This document shows positions 51,051 to 63,448 of a stretch of 64,000 nt of DNA, piece by piece. Both the position numbers and the translations under genes were made by a program. Each line of letters starts with the position of its first letter. The stretch's first letter is position 1. Source of the stretch: Allacma fusca (lineage: Eukaryota; Arthropoda; Collembola; Symphypleona; Sminthuridae); contig OX359246.1 of the NCBI GenBank assembly GCA_947179485.1, forward strand, positions 57,391,632 through 57,455,631, written 5' to 3'. The notes under the pieces were generated by a model, which was not told the DNA's origin, searched no databases, and worked only from the letters and a program-made list of their open reading frames with translations.

Positions 51051-52196
51051 TTGATTCACACCTGGTTGGGTAATTTGCGCGAATACAAACACAGTGTCTT
51101 GGACTTTGAAGGATGTAAAGTCGAATTATTGCCGTTCTTTTCCTTTGTAAGTGAAATTGAAACAGTCCGTGTAATATCGTATCCACAGAAATATGATTAC
51201 TATGAACGTAAAGCTTTAGATTTCCAAACCATTGCAAACCAGAAGTGAAAACATGTGAAAAAGTTCGTTTCGGTGAGCACAAAACACGATGTGGCTTATT
51301 CCTTAAAATTGTGATACCTTTAAGCAACTGTGAAAAATTGGAGGTTCAACGATTCTTGCCAGAAGAATTTGAGTCTGTCAATTTTTATTCCCCCGAAGAG
51401 TGGGGTTGAAGTGAAATCGACAAAATAGATAAATTGATTGAAAAATGTGTTGATAAAGATTTTTACTATGTCCCTGATATTTACTTCGTAATACGAAGTT
51501 ACAAAAACGTGAACAACCCATTTCACATTGCTAGAGTAGATTCACGATTAAGTTTCTATGAAGGAGGTATCCAGGATTTAAGGAGACCTTCGAATTTGTT
51601 GAGAACCCCCGGAAGTTATGCTGCCTTCCACATTGAAGATTTATCGGAATGCTCAACAATGTATCACTTCTTGGGAAGCACATCAATTTTTATTATTATT
51701 CAAAGGAATTCGACAGATGATTTTGAAACAAATGACAGAATAGCTTCACATCAAGTCCAAATGTCTAACAGCATTAAGAAAATATAAACTTGTGCTTCTT
51801 GAGAAACGAAAAATCCATTACACTGTGGTGTATTTAAACCCGGGTGAGCAAATGTTTATTGCTAGCCGAATTTACCACAGTGTCATCAATGCTGGCGTGA
51901 ATTTTGCCACATCGGTTGCCTATAATAATGCGCGATGGGGATATTTAGACATGAAGCAGTGCACATGTAAAGGCTCAAACCATAGCCGTTCTGACTATTT
52001 CAGCATGAATCAAATCAACAGGAAATTGGTTAAGTACGAAGCAAAATATAATGCAATTCTGCAGCAGCGTATTCTGGAACGTGCCAGTGCTTTCGTTTGT
52101 GCGATATGTGAAAACGTTTTTTCGACAAACTGGAATTTAAAAATGCACATGAAAACGCACAACCCAGTGAGAGAATGTAAATTTCCCTTGCAATAA
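51051..52196 (+). pseudogene. KDM4-like JmjC plus C2H2 sequence, frameshifted, intronless
   Basis: The frame with protein similarity changes near 51240 and again near 51750, and meets a TGA at 51407-51409; no intron explains this. Core landmarks: RTPGSYAAFHIEDLSECSTM aligns with the JmjC iron-binding HxE segment, and after the second shift YLNPGEQMFIASRIYHSVIN aligns with the distal His strand. Next come NFATSVAYNNARWGYLDMKQ and CTC, the KDM4-type zinc cysteines. A single C2H2 finger follows (CAIC, 12 residues, HMKTH). The HxE...H triad is readable. The left part, about 51051-51240, is less certain. JmjC proteins of this type are nuclear, 2-oxoglutarate-dependent histone demethylases. Lack of introns suggests a retrocopy. 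Canonical KDM4 has no C2H2 finger here, so the parent would be unusual. Confidence 0.68.
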
Positions 52197-53811
52197 TACA
52201 GTAATGATTATTTAATATTATTCAGTGCAATCACATTAATCACTATTATTTTCTTATGAATACATGATCCGACATAAAAGTGAATGTTGTAAAGGATCTA
52301 TGATTTCAGCAGCAGCACAATTCTTTGGTTGATGTTTTTGCGAAGTTAGTGTAGTGTGACTTATATCAACAATTATGTACATTTATTTTTTATTTTTATA
52401 TTCATTCATAAGTGGTTTTGTTATACAGTAGCGTTTTATTTTATATATATGCCACTATGCACTTGAAATGTCATTGCAATGTTATGCACTTCTAAACTGG
52501 TAAATTCACTGGTGAATGTTATTTGCAAAACAATTGTGGAACAGATTGAATCGCCACACGCCTGAACCAGACCAGACAGATAATCAAAAAACATTCCAAA
52601 CCAACCCCAGAGCTGGTTCACAATCAATTGAATACTCCTTTGATATCTCCATATAAAATCCATAACATTCTTTCCTAATTACTGATGACCAGAAATATTT
52701 TTGAATACAGTAAATCCAGTGTTGTCTTTTGTTACAAATAATAGCTAAATTTAAAGCTCAATAGTTAATTAAACCGATGTTCCCCAATATGACGGACGTT
52801 CCGGAGCGCCTGATTGTTACGTAGGGCTCAAATCGAGAATACAGAACGCTTAGGACACGAGTACAAGCTGGCTGGAATTAAACAATAGCGTGAAGAGGAC
52901 AGGGGTTAATAACAATAAGCAAAAAACCAAGCTAATATCTTCCTGCGTTCCACAAGGAAATAATTGACCATTTGTGGCAGGTGGAGCTTTCCCCATGAAT
53001 TTTTGTCTGAAAAAGGTTACTACTAAAAAGCCGTTCAGGCAGTAATCAAGCAGGTCCAAATCACTACAAGAAACAAGGGGTCACGGCTTCCTGTATCTAT
53101 GGCAATTGATTAAGACTTAGCATAGCTGTGGCTTTATTTCATCCGTCATTCTGGAAAGTTGATGATGCGAGTCTAAAATGGCGGAGCGGAAATTATCGTA
53201 TGCAGTGAGCAACATAAACTGTCGTCTTCACAGAAATATGGTGTTAAAACAATTGAAGTCGTTGGGTCGATTATTGGGGTTCGTGGTACGTTAACTAATC
53301 ATTTTGAAGATTTTCGGAATCGATTAGGTCAAAGGCAGGCACTTTTGAAGAAACAATAACGTGTTATTAAAGTAACTTATAAGATAGCTCATAATCACAT
53401 GTATAATATAAATGCATAAAGTAAATGCTACACAATTTGAATTAATTGAAGTTGCAATATTATAACTGAATATACTATGTCTTTAGGCAACCACTTGCAG
53501 TGTTACATAGAAATTTAAATTTTCACAACAATTACTATTCTCTTTATAAACAAGATTTACGTGTAAATCTTAATTACAAGCTTGCTTAAGTTGCACAATT
53601 TGTTGCTTATTGTACACTAAGGTTTTTTATGGATTACAATGTATTGTGATGGAAAGTTCAGAATCTGTAAGACCTTCCCCTTTTCAAACGGAACCTCCTG
53701 AAAAACAAAAATCATTCAAATGAGCATAGCGAAAATTTAATTGTGCTTGCAATTAGTTCAGAAGTTACTTGGACTACAATATAAATATGTAATTGGAAGT
53801 AAACTGTAATT
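52197..53811. other. Intergenic
   Basis: No gene, RNA or clear repeat recognised. Confidence 0.4.
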
Positions 53812-53960
53812 CCAAAAATCGGAACATGAGCAAAAATTCGTACAAAAAATATTCGCACCAAAAACATAAGAACGCATTGATACAATCCTAGTTCCAAGAT
53901 TCCGCCTTATGGCAGATTAAATTACGGCCTAATTAATTTTCTGAGCAATAAGCTTCCCCA
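53812..53960. repeat. Copy of the unique core of the 6324-7180 element
   Basis: Shares AAAATCGGAACATGAG, TTCGTACAAAA, ACCAAAAACATA and a TTCCAAGATTC-type string with 6685-6785, but lacks the GTCCC blocks and termini. Either a decayed relative or the donor of the element's interior. Confidence 0.75.
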
Positions 53961-54309
53961 TGTTAATTCCTATATACCAGGGGTATTACTTTAACCCACA
54001 AATACATATTAATTTTAAGTTTACTCGATGAGACTAGTCTCGTAATTATTATGTACATTACAGTTATTAGAGCGGAAGGACATATTAGTCGTAACTAATG
54101 CGTTTGCAATGTAAATGGTCAAAAATTGCATTTGAACTCGAACCGCAATTACCTGGTGTAAAATAACCTTAATTGAGCCGAACTGGCGAGTTCAATCAGT
54201 TGTTGTGGTTAACTTGCAATTGACAAAAAACAGTAGTGGTCTCCGTGAGATTTCTTCACCATTTCAGTGACAGCCATACCCAAATCCAAGCGGACAGATT
54301 TTTGTTGAT

Positions 54310-54480
54310 ATCCCTGGAAGATAATTTGTGAATTTCCCTGCCGAACCAAATGTCCCTGCAGGGAGGTCCTCAACGATTTCAAAATGCACTGCTGAGAAAA
54401 GGTCAACGATTTTCAGAATCCCTGTATATCTGAATCCAAAAAATAATTTCCCTACAAGACGTCAAATAAGATTTAAATTA
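54310..54480. repeat. Truncated copy of the TCCCTG-iterated element
   Basis: TCCCTGGAAGATAATTTGTG, CCCTGCAGGGAGGTCCTC and AACGATTTCAAAAT match 5790-5870 nearly base for base, ending near CCCTACAAGACGTC. Terminal repeats are not recognisable, so this is a fragment. Confidence 0.8.
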
Positions 54481-54729
54481 TTTAGTTAAGATCATTCTCC
54501 CTGTGAGATAAGGGCTTTTACTAGTACTATCGTTTATAATCATATCCAGGCCGTGGTGTCTACACAATTCAAACTACTCGGCACAACCCAGGCAGTATAG
54601 ACTTGGCTACTACTCTTTTGGGCTTTTATATGTGCTTCACTCCCTGTATTTTGTGCCCAATACATAAATCACACCCTGACATTTTATAATTTATACTACA
54701 ACTTAGCATGTTACCGGGCGTTAAGCATT

Positions 54730-54830
54730 ACTAGAACGTCAAAGCCAGCTAATGCGTACAACTATTTACTACTTTCGATACTTACACATGCCTTCCGGAG
54801 CCAGCAATAACTGGCTGTGAAGTGCTAGTT
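54730..54830. repeat. Dispersed repeat, copy 3 of 3 (partial)
   Basis: CAAAGCCAGCTAATGCGTAC followed by AACTATTTACT and AGCCAGCAATAACTGGCTGT correspond to 26060-26150. Confidence 0.6.
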
Positions 54831-56186
54831 TTAGATAACACTGCCCTGAGAAGTGGGATAACTATCAAATGACACGACGAAAAAAACAAAATAGAATTTA
54901 GAAACTTACCTCACTCCTAAACGCGGTTGATAGTTTCGCGAGAATATATTGACATAAAGGCTAAGCTTTGCTGGTATAGCAAAGCAATATACAGTAGCAA
55001 GGTCGGGTATATTGACACGGGCGACATGCATAACAACCGCATCAAATAATGTGGCCTTTCCTCAACCTTCCATCTAAAGCATAAACAAATTCACAAAAAA
55101 ACAAATTTTAAGAAAATGTAATTTATTCAGGTCGATTTGTGGATAAAGCTCTTACAACCATTATGATATGAAGCAGATCATTTTTGCATCATCAAATAAG
55201 TTCAAACACACAAATATTGTGCTTCCATTGGTGTGCTCGTCAAAATTGTACAATAAGTGCAATAACTCGTGATTATTATTTAAATTAGTTATTAGAGCGG
55301 AATGACTTATTGAGACACTTTGTATTTATTTCCCATTCCCTTCTATTATTACATTTACAAAGCACGTTCAGGAGTTTCTTATATTATGAACTGAAGTAGA
55401 GTTTTGTGTAGTGACACCAGATGTCACCAGATGAGTATTACATGATATTCTGCTATTTTCCTTTACATATATTATGCTAGTAATGTTGTAAACTTGTACA
55501 TCTCTTTTTTGCAAACCAAATGGTTTACAGTTTAGTTCCGATAATAGAGTGAACTGAATTGAATTGAATTGCTTTTTACTGAATTTAAATTGGACGAGAT
55601 TAGTTTTGTTACGGATGGGTAATAAACCTTAAAGCCAGCTTCCATACGATTTTTTTATTGTAACAATAAATAAAGCTACTGCAAACAAACTAATTTTAAA
55701 CCAGACTGTTTTTTAATTCAAACCAATGGTTTAAATCAAGGTACATGTTCACGCGAAGGCATGAAGTTTCTTTGAATCTTTAGATTTAGTCAAATCAAGA
55801 TATAAGAGCACTGACTCAGGTCATTGCTTTTGTGACCCTCCACTTTTTCCTTTGTAATTTTCTCATTTGATTAACTATTTTTACTCTTAATGCCTCACAA
55901 ATGCTTTCTTATTCTAATATTGGTCTAAAACCAGAGCTAACAAGACAGTGCGAAGAACCACATCAGGTTGTCCTCTGTCTCATACATAATTCGGTCTATT
56001 TTGTAAAGTGTTATTTTTGAGCTTATTTAAAGTCTCATTTTCCCCGTTTGTTAGCAAAGGTCACTTCACTCACCAGAACACTAATCATTTGCATTGACAC
56101 ATTGCATTACCTGCTCTCATTCTCATTCTCCCACAGCAATCACTCAATAAAGCTAGTCTTTAGCGTGAACCATTGTTACATCATAA
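54831..56186. other. Intergenic
   Basis: No gene recognised. 54990-55025 (CAGTAGCAAGG...ACACGGGC) recalls 25895-25925. Confidence 0.35.
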
Positions 56187-56403
56187 ACAGTACAAAACAC
56201 CGGAAATGTTAATATTTTCAATCCAAAATGCTTATATTTCGTCGGGCACAAATCTTGCATTTTGCATTCCACCCATGTTAATTGTACTCATCTCCTTCAT
56301 TATTTTGTTTTTACTTCATCTTGGCCGTGAATTTATTTACATACAACACAAGTAACCGTCTCCACATACGCTCCTTAGAATCAATAAATACCCTTAGAAT
56401 CAC
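56187..56403. repeat. Direct repeat pair with 49238-49425
   Basis: Second copy of the pair, carrying an internal segment of about 30 bases (near 56308-56345) that is absent from the first copy. Confidence 0.85.
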
Positions 56404-56807
56404 TTATGATGAATGCGTAGCATACATGTGCCATTCATCTAATATATCATCGACTTTCGAAAATGACAATTTCGTATGAGATTTCTCGTTAGAAAATTTA
56501 AGTTGGACTTATTAACGAGTTAGGATGTACAAATTCTGCGTAATTTCCCGCCCAAACCAGGCCGGGATAGCCCGAACTTTTGTTTTTGCTGGGACATGCG
56601 CCAGGTTACACAAAATTTAATTCGGATCCCGAGTGGGCATATGGCGACGGTTATTTGTGAGCACATGATTTAATAAAAAAATAAGAAAGAAAACAGGACA
56701 TTGTGTGTTTAACTATAGTGAAGTAAATAATACTACTAGCTTTTCGTCTTGTACGTTTAGAAATTTGGAATCGTAATCAGAATATGGCGTCATTACTGTT
56801 ATTCCAG

Positions 56808-56966
56808 CTTCGAAGTCTAAATGAGCAATGCAATTCAGGTAGCTTCAGGCCTATCGTCCCGGAAGAAAAGAACTCCAGCGTAGAAGATCTTCTTACTCCC
56901 TTAACTGATGATTACGATTCCAGAGATGAGCTCGACGATGACGACGAGGACGATTGCATACCATAA
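56808..56966 (+). pseudogene. Duplicated terminal exon of the ClC gene
   Basis: A full copy of ClC exon 16, from LRSLNEQ to DDCIP and its stop, preceded by the same acceptor (TTATTCCAG). Of seven differences from 41341-41499, four are silent and three change residues (V to L, I to N, K to R). No other channel exons lie nearby, so it cannot encode a channel alone. As its acceptor, frame and stop survive, it could in principle act as a distant alternative last exon; I think a passenger of the duplication is likelier. Confidence 0.8.
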
Positions 56967-57292
56967 ATATCTGCTAACTCCTGTAGTATTCTCATATATT
57001 TGACTTTTAAACAGTGTAACGTAACCCACCATTACATTCAAGTTGACTTGCTACAAGCATTAAAATAATTAGAAAATAATATTGGAGGACAAAATTTGCT
57101 ATGGCTATATAGATAAAACAGTTGTATTCAGATCTGTATAAATATAGACCCACACAATACACAATGTAATTTGTTGAGGATCCGAATGAATGTAATTTTA
57201 ACAGTCAGGAATGTTTCTGTAATCAAATAAACTGTTAGCAGTATATGGCTTAATTTCTTTTAGAAGTTCATGTGAGCACATAAAAGTTATCT

Positions 57293-57755
57293 CTATTTGT
57301 ACGGATCGTAGCCTTCATAGTCTGAATTCTGAAAAGGCAAAAAAACAGGAATTAAGAGCAAAGAAATTATTCTGAATTTATCTCTGAATAAGGAAAGAGT
57401 CTCTAATAATAATTACCTCACTCCGCCGGTATCGTTTCAGAATGTTCTCGAAATAAGTGGGATATTTTACTTTGCTTGCATTTTCATTCCATACCAAAAG
57501 TCTCTTGGTAACTGACATTTCTGCCTGTTTTCTCCCACTAATTGAATTACGTAGCAGACGTTTACCATCCTCTGGAGCTTTTGTTCCTTCCTCGGAAATG
57601 CAACTGACTGAAATAAGAATTCAAATATCAGAGTCAATTTTTCATGGGAAAAGTCACAAGAACAAAAAATATTACTTACGAGATTTTGCTTCGGTCCAAA
57701 ATAACTCTCCAATAATTGAGATCGCCATGATGGACAGTACAAGAGAGGAATTCAT
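57293..57755 (-). CDS. Small secreted prohormone-like protein
   Basis: Three exons, 57755-57680, 57607-57417 and 57328-57293, with consensus donors (GTAAGT, GTAATT) and TTTCAG-type acceptors; phases 1 and 0; 100 aa. A signal peptide (MNSSLVLSIMAISIIGELFW, cut near TEAKS) is followed by a short Cys-containing stretch (LSCISEEG). The rest is broken by basic pairs: GKR, TKR, LKRYRR. These would release pieces such as LLVWNENASKVKYPTYFENI and an acidic, Tyr-rich C-terminal peptide, SENSDYEGYDPYK. This layout is that of a neuropeptide or peptide-hormone precursor. I do not recognise the family, and the function is inference. It lies antisense to, and downstream of, a duplicated chloride-channel exon. 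The second genomic copy (41829-42287) has lost both donors. Confidence 0.68.
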
Positions 57756-58135
57756 TTTAATGAACGTTTTAATATTTTTTGGATTAATAATACACGTCTA
57801 AGGATTAACTTTTTAAGAGAAATTTGGATAATTTCTGTGACTCTTGTAGGATTGTGAGAGTGTTTTTATGAGCCCTAAATAGTATATGAAGTGTATTATT
57901 GTTGTCATTATAGGTTCTAGTTATTGTAATTTATTGTTTTTTGAGAATTGAGATTAATACTACTTCCGTGAATTATGATTTCATGAATGAAAGCAAGCGT
58001 TGTAGTAACTTGTTAATGGCTCATTATCAACAGAAAAACCAAATTAATCATCTTTCCCAGTCAGATATCAGTTTCAAATTAGTTTTAAATTACTTGCGTG
58101 TGTACGTGCCAATTGAAAGTTATCACATCCTGAAG

Positions 58136-58559
58136 AATGTAACATGGCATGTTGAATACACGGAAATTTACTTGCTTTGAGATTTCTACATACTATAGTT
58201 TTACGCCATTTATTCTTAGCTATAAATTCTTATCAATGAATGGAAGTCAGTAGGAAGTTAAGAATCTAGGTGGCTTTGAGCATCTATTTCTGCTACAAGT
58301 AACGAATACTCGTAAAAATATGTACACATTCGGTTAGTTATTATGAGTTCAAAAATAACGATTCCAACGATTTGGGTCCCAATACAATTGTTTATTCGAG
58401 CTACTCAAGCTACTGATAAATGAGCAGGAAACAAATTTTTTCCAACACCTTGGCCAAAACTGTTGTCACAACAAACAACACTAGCAGTTTTTATGAGTCC
58501 GCTACCTCAAAGGTAAGCAATTCAAGAATAAATCTAAAGTTGAAAAAGTAAGTTATTAT
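58136..58559. other. Intergenic
   Basis: 5' flank of the small secreted gene. No feature recognised. Confidence 0.35.
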
Positions 58560-59244
58560 GTCAAGTAAACATAAAGATATAATAATCATAACACGTGACA
58601 TATAACTTCATATTTATCGTAGCATAAATGTACGTAACAACATAGAAAAAAAATAATTATACTGGACTGTCATCACTACATATGATCATTACTACCGCAT
58701 TGAAACTCACATTAAACACTTTTTTTGTAACACTGTTACGGAACTTAAATACATTGCATGGCTGGACAAAATAATCCTGTGCAAATTGATACAGTCGAGG
58801 TATATATTTGCTCGTTCAATAAAATGTGATTTTTTTTAGCAGAAAGCTCAAAGTAAGTCACTACGAATTTGAAATTCTAAAAATTCAGAGCAGTATAAAG
58901 AAAAATCAAGAAGGAAAAAAATCGAGGACAAAACAGCCAGCTTAAAGAATGGCAGTCAGGAATTATCACTCAAAAAGGAATTGAATGGAAATTTACTCGA
59001 ATGCATAGTTGAATGTATAACCATTTATGTACATGTTATATTAAAAACTAAAATTCAGTTTCACTAAAAGCAAAACGGTTTAAAAACTTTGTTGTGTATT
59101 GGTCTTATGTAAGTAGACCATTTTTTACTTGTAGTGAAACTAAATATAAACCATTTTGCTTTTAATTATAATGCACTTGTATCATGTTAACTGCCTCTTC
59201 TTACAAGATTATAAATATCGATTCCTGTAAGTACTTTTCAATTA

Positions 59245-60073
59245 CAGTAAAACCTGTATATAGTGGTTTCTCTAGGGAACCTAATATTTGACCACTATGT
59301 ACAGTGACCACTATACTCAGTATAGTGGTCATGGACCACAATATAGGGTATATATGTATATTAAATGAATATTTTAACGCGTTTAAGAAGACATCTGGTC
59401 GCATTTTTTGTACATAATCATTAATTTTTGACCGTTTAAAAGTTTTCAACTTGTGTTGAGCAAGATATTCTGTATAACGATAATTATTCTATATAGTAAT
59501 TCTAAATATGGTTTTTGAATACTAGGTGAAATAGTTTCCAACTATCGTAAAATTACTTTATTATTGACGCCGGCAGATTCTCCGCAAATATAATTTAAAC
59601 AAATATAATATTTCTTCTTCCAAGATTCAATACAAACATTGCTTGCTGGCAATCCTGCCTACACGAATTTCAATTTGAGATTTTCCAATAATTCTAATAT
59701 TCTCTATTTTTCGAAATGAAAATCAAAGTGTTTTTGAACTGTGCGTGGTATGGAGGTATGGTACCGGGAATATGCTTTATTTAAGAAACCGTAATCTAGA
59801 ATAATCTTAGAAATCTATAGAAATTATGAGCAACGATTTCGTGTGCACATGGTTTTTAATGCTGACCACTGTATTCAGAGCTCGAAGCATGCATTTCGTC
59901 ATGAATGGACATAAACCAGGGACCATTATTGACAGGGGACCACTATAGAGAAAACCACTGTATACAGGGTTAACGTAATGTTAAAACATAGGGCGCATGA
60001 CGGGGACACACGATATTGGCCACTGTGAACAGGAGACCACTGTATAGGTGGTCACTATATACAGGTTTTACTG
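59245..60073. mobile_element. Tc1/mariner-superfamily (pogo/Tigger-like) non-autonomous element
   Basis: The 829-bp element has inverted ends CAGTAAAACCTGTATATAGT, continuing G, that are identical over 21 bases and flanked on both sides by TA (59243-59244 and 60074-60075). Internally it repeats TAGTGGTC/GACCACTAT motifs. No transposase frame is present. The TIR style resembles pogo/Tigger elements of arthropods; that grouping is from recall. Confidence 0.85.
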
Positions 60074-60203
60074 TAGTTACATTTTTGCATCATTAAAACT
60101 GAACACATAGGAAAAGGCAGAGTTCTGTTTACTCCAATGCAATCTATTTGACGTACGATCCTACATTGTACATGCACTACTGATTATTTATATCTGTGTA
60201 CAC

Positions 60204-60978
60204 CAAAGGTGTCCAAATGACTCAGCCTATCCTATATCCTTCCTATTTATAAAATTTGAACCGAGCCTACATATATGCCTACATTTTAACCGCCGAATAG
60301 ACCAGCCTATCCTACATTCTTCCTATATGGGGTCCAGCAAGCCTACATATTAGCCTATATTTCGCTAAAAGGTTAACTCAACGAATTCTACACCCTTCCT
60401 TATGTTCTTTCATAACTGACAGACTATAAGACCATTCTACTCTAATAAATTAAAAATCCTGTCTCAAGTAAATGGGGTTGAAATAAAATAGTTTAGGTTT
60501 GTACACCTTGACCAAAGCCATAATATCAAAATAGTATGGATCTTGATTTGGTTTACACGGGAAATAGTACGCAAATTTTACAACATTGGTCAAAAGGGAT
60601 GTCACACTTAAGATTTCCTTAAGTTCCCACTTTACCGAATATTTAGAAGTTTTGATTTCGGTGAGGTTTCAGCGCATATCAAGGCGAGATAGCACGTACT
60701 TTTCACCACTCCATAAAACAGTTTACAAGTACCAGGCGTCGACTATTCTTTAATTTTCATTTTGTCCATTCCATATGCCATTAAATGAAGATGACATGAT
60801 TCAATAGCCTACATGTATGCCTATAATTCTACGACGGCTGAGCCTACCTATTTTGTAGGCTAGGTTTTAAGTGTACGTTCTTGCACCCTATTTTGCCTAC
60901 AAGCCTCTTTAATAAAATCCTCGCACCCTATAAATAGCCTACAAATAGGCCTATATGTAGGATAGGTGGACACCTTTG
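60204..60978. mobile_element. hAT-like non-autonomous element, GCCTAC-iterated
   Basis: The 775-bp element has perfect 11-bp inverted ends CAAAGGTGTCC / GGACACCTTTG and perfect 8-bp target duplications GTGTACAC (60196-60203 and 60979-60986). Both ends of the interior carry repeated AGCCTATCCTA / CCTACATATATGCC motifs. Inserted into the interspersed repeat, 130 bp from the TA-flanked element. Confidence 0.92.
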
Positions 60979-61100
60979 GTGTACACATTCAAGGAAATCG
61001 TGGTTTATTACTTCAATGCAAACCTTTTGGCCCATAATCCTAAGTACTCGCCTAATAACTACCCTGTAGTGTTTGCCCACACTTAGAACATACAGAAGGC

Positions 61101-62099
61101 TCCACCGTTCTAAAAGGACCATTTATTAATAATTTATTTTCAACAGTTCTATTGACAATTAGAACTTGTCGTTTTCACACTTAAAACACCCCTCTTATAG
61201 TTTACTGAATTCAATTAATGTTTCGGGGCGCTTTCGGAAAATAACAATTCTTGGAGCAAGGCAAGCCAAAAATTTTCACGGGAAAGGCATCGAGAGTGTT
61301 GAAATATGTATATCAGACTCTTGATAATAATTGTTACAGTCACTGACTTGTAAATCTGCGGTGCGGAGACCATGGGTTTTAGAGTACTATGTGGAGATGT
61401 GATGCCATAAGGCACTCTGCGGCATTCAAAATCGGAAGAAATTCTTTAATGTAAGGTTTTCAGGCGTAGCTGACATGAACAATTTGCCCTGAGCATTACA
61501 TTTTTGGCCTTCTAAGGAACGTAATAAACTCCGTCTCACTTAACCCACAGGTGCAGACTCATACCACAAAAAAGTTGTCCAGGCCACAACCCATTAGTCT
61601 AAAATTTGTTTTCCTTCCTAGTGCTTTACACATTCCGATGTCATACTTTTTAATAAATAGAAAACAATGGGTAAACCGATTTTCCAACTTATTGTTAGTA
61701 ATTTTGAGCACTTATCAAACGCTCTACAAATTTATTATTAAGCACAAACATGTCGTACATGCTAATACTGGAACATGGGGCGGGCGCACCTTTATGGCGC
61801 TACAGGATCGCCTGTGTTCTTACTTATTAATTTCATAAAATACTAATTGTAAGCTTTAAAAAAATTCTAACTTTTGGTTCTTAAATTTACTCCCTATAAG
61901 CCCCTTGGACAAGTTTTACATTTGGAAAACACAAACATGACAACTTCAAGTTTGAAGCCAATTTTGCTGGACAATACATTCGAGTTTTTGAATGAATTTT
62001 TTTTCTACGTAAATAGTAGTAAATGTTTAATTAACACATTCCCGCTAAGTTAGTAGCCTCATATCATCGTTAAACATTAAAAAACAAAACAAGAATCCT
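61101..62099. other. Intergenic
   Basis: No gene recognised. An open frame near 61551-61838 has no protein-like composition or known motif. Confidence 0.35.
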
Positions 62100-62900
62100 A
62101 GATTCATAAGTAACCGTTAAAAAAGTACCCTAAAAGTTGCAATAATTAAGACACATAACATATACATATGTACATAATTTCATATTTACAGCAGCTTGCG
62201 TGTATACAACAACACATAGCACAGTCGAAGTATATGCATACGTATTTGCTCGTGCAACAGAAATTTGTTTATTGACACAATACTCAGAGTTGATCAATAA
62301 AAATTTGAAATTCTAAGAATGCTGAGTAAGATAAGGAAATAAGATCCAGGTCAAAGGTAAATAGTGCAGTGTGAAGAATGTTCGGTAGGAGTTATCATTG
62401 ACATGTACTGAAGAAACGCCACCCGCACACATACTACGACGTTACAATCATCAATAAAAAATATCATCGGCGTGGAAAAGTAAAAATAGTGCAAATTGTA
62501 CACAACCACATACATTTTTTATTAAAAGTAAGACTTCCGCTTCATTAAAATCAAAATAGCTTACCGTATTACATTTTTGTCTGTAAGTATGCCATTCTTT
62601 GCTTGTAGGAAAACTATATGCAAACGTCTATCCATACCTGTAAATAAATTTAAATGAGTTGTATCTTTGCATATTTACAACTGACTACATTGCATGTTGC
62701 ATCTCATCTATCTGCTTATCAATATCTGTGTATATAGATATAAATACACATGTACATTGTCTAGAAAAACGAGGTTCACTTATATGCAAACATTTTGGCC
62801 CATAATCCTATGTAATCTTAAATATTTACCCAGTTAAAACAAACATGACTGCCCTACTTTTTCGTGTCGAATTTTTAAAGTAATTCGTATTGCATTGATC
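62100..62900. repeat. Interspersed repeat, copy 2 (uninterrupted)
   Basis: Parallel to 58560-61100 without the two insertions. Diverged, with several small indels; noncoding. Confidence 0.65.
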
Positions 62901-63448
62901 TGCAAATATGTCCAGCATTTGAAATTTACTGTATTCATCTATCTTTCTATAGTCATGGTATAAAAGATACCATCAGCTTGTTCTCTCCATCAGTTAGTAC
63001 TTTTACTACCATCTTGACTATTGGAGGACCTAATGCTTGGATTTACTGTTTCACTTCACAGATCTTTGTAGTAGGCTGAAAATACTTCTTTTATTGCATT
63101 GCTTGCTGTTCACGTAAGTTGCGTCTGAAATTATTCACACACGTATTTCCTCTACATCCACATACTAATTTATCAAATATTGTGCTATAAGGGACAGTCT
63201 TATTCTCATATAAAAACTTATTGAAATTAGTAATTTAGGTGCTAATGTGTACCGAAAGTTACACTTGAGGGGCACATAAATATTACGGATAATGAGCACT
63301 CATTTGCTTTCAATTCAGAGTGTAGGTGTATATATACGTATATATCTATATATAATCATTATGCTTTAAACCATGCCTGTTTGGTTAAATACTAATTTTC
63401 TACACAGTGTGAGTAATATTTATGTTGTTTATAACATTTAGTTCAAAA
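62901..63448. other. Intergenic, upstream of the atlastin-like gene
   Basis: Contains an acceptor-like TTTAG directly before the start at 63449, so a 5' UTR intron is possible. Nothing else recognised. Confidence 0.35.

Larger units (their letters stand above)
56770..58135. repeat. Segmental duplication, copy 2
   Basis: Direct duplicate of 41308-42668, about 15.5 kb away. It contains an extra copy of the last chloride-channel exon and the intact small secreted gene on the minus strand. The exon differs from its source at 7 of 159 positions by my alignment. Confidence 0.93.
58560..61100. repeat. Old interspersed repeat, copy 1, split by two insertions
   Basis: The pieces 58560-59244, 60074-60203 and 60979-61100 together parallel 62100-62900. 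Shared landmarks: CAGTCGAGGTATAT and TTTGCTCGT; TTTGAAATTCTA; ATATCTGTGTA; and TTTTGGCCCATAATCCTA. The interruptions are the elements at 59245-60073 and 60204-60978. Confidence 0.65.

Noticed and set aside
54209-54406. Minus-strand open frame over the TCCCTG repeats
   Set aside because: Spans a fragment of a known repeat element and has no unique coding signal.
61551-61838. 95-codon open frame
   Set aside because: No domain, no splice support, composition typical of AT-rich noncoding DNA.
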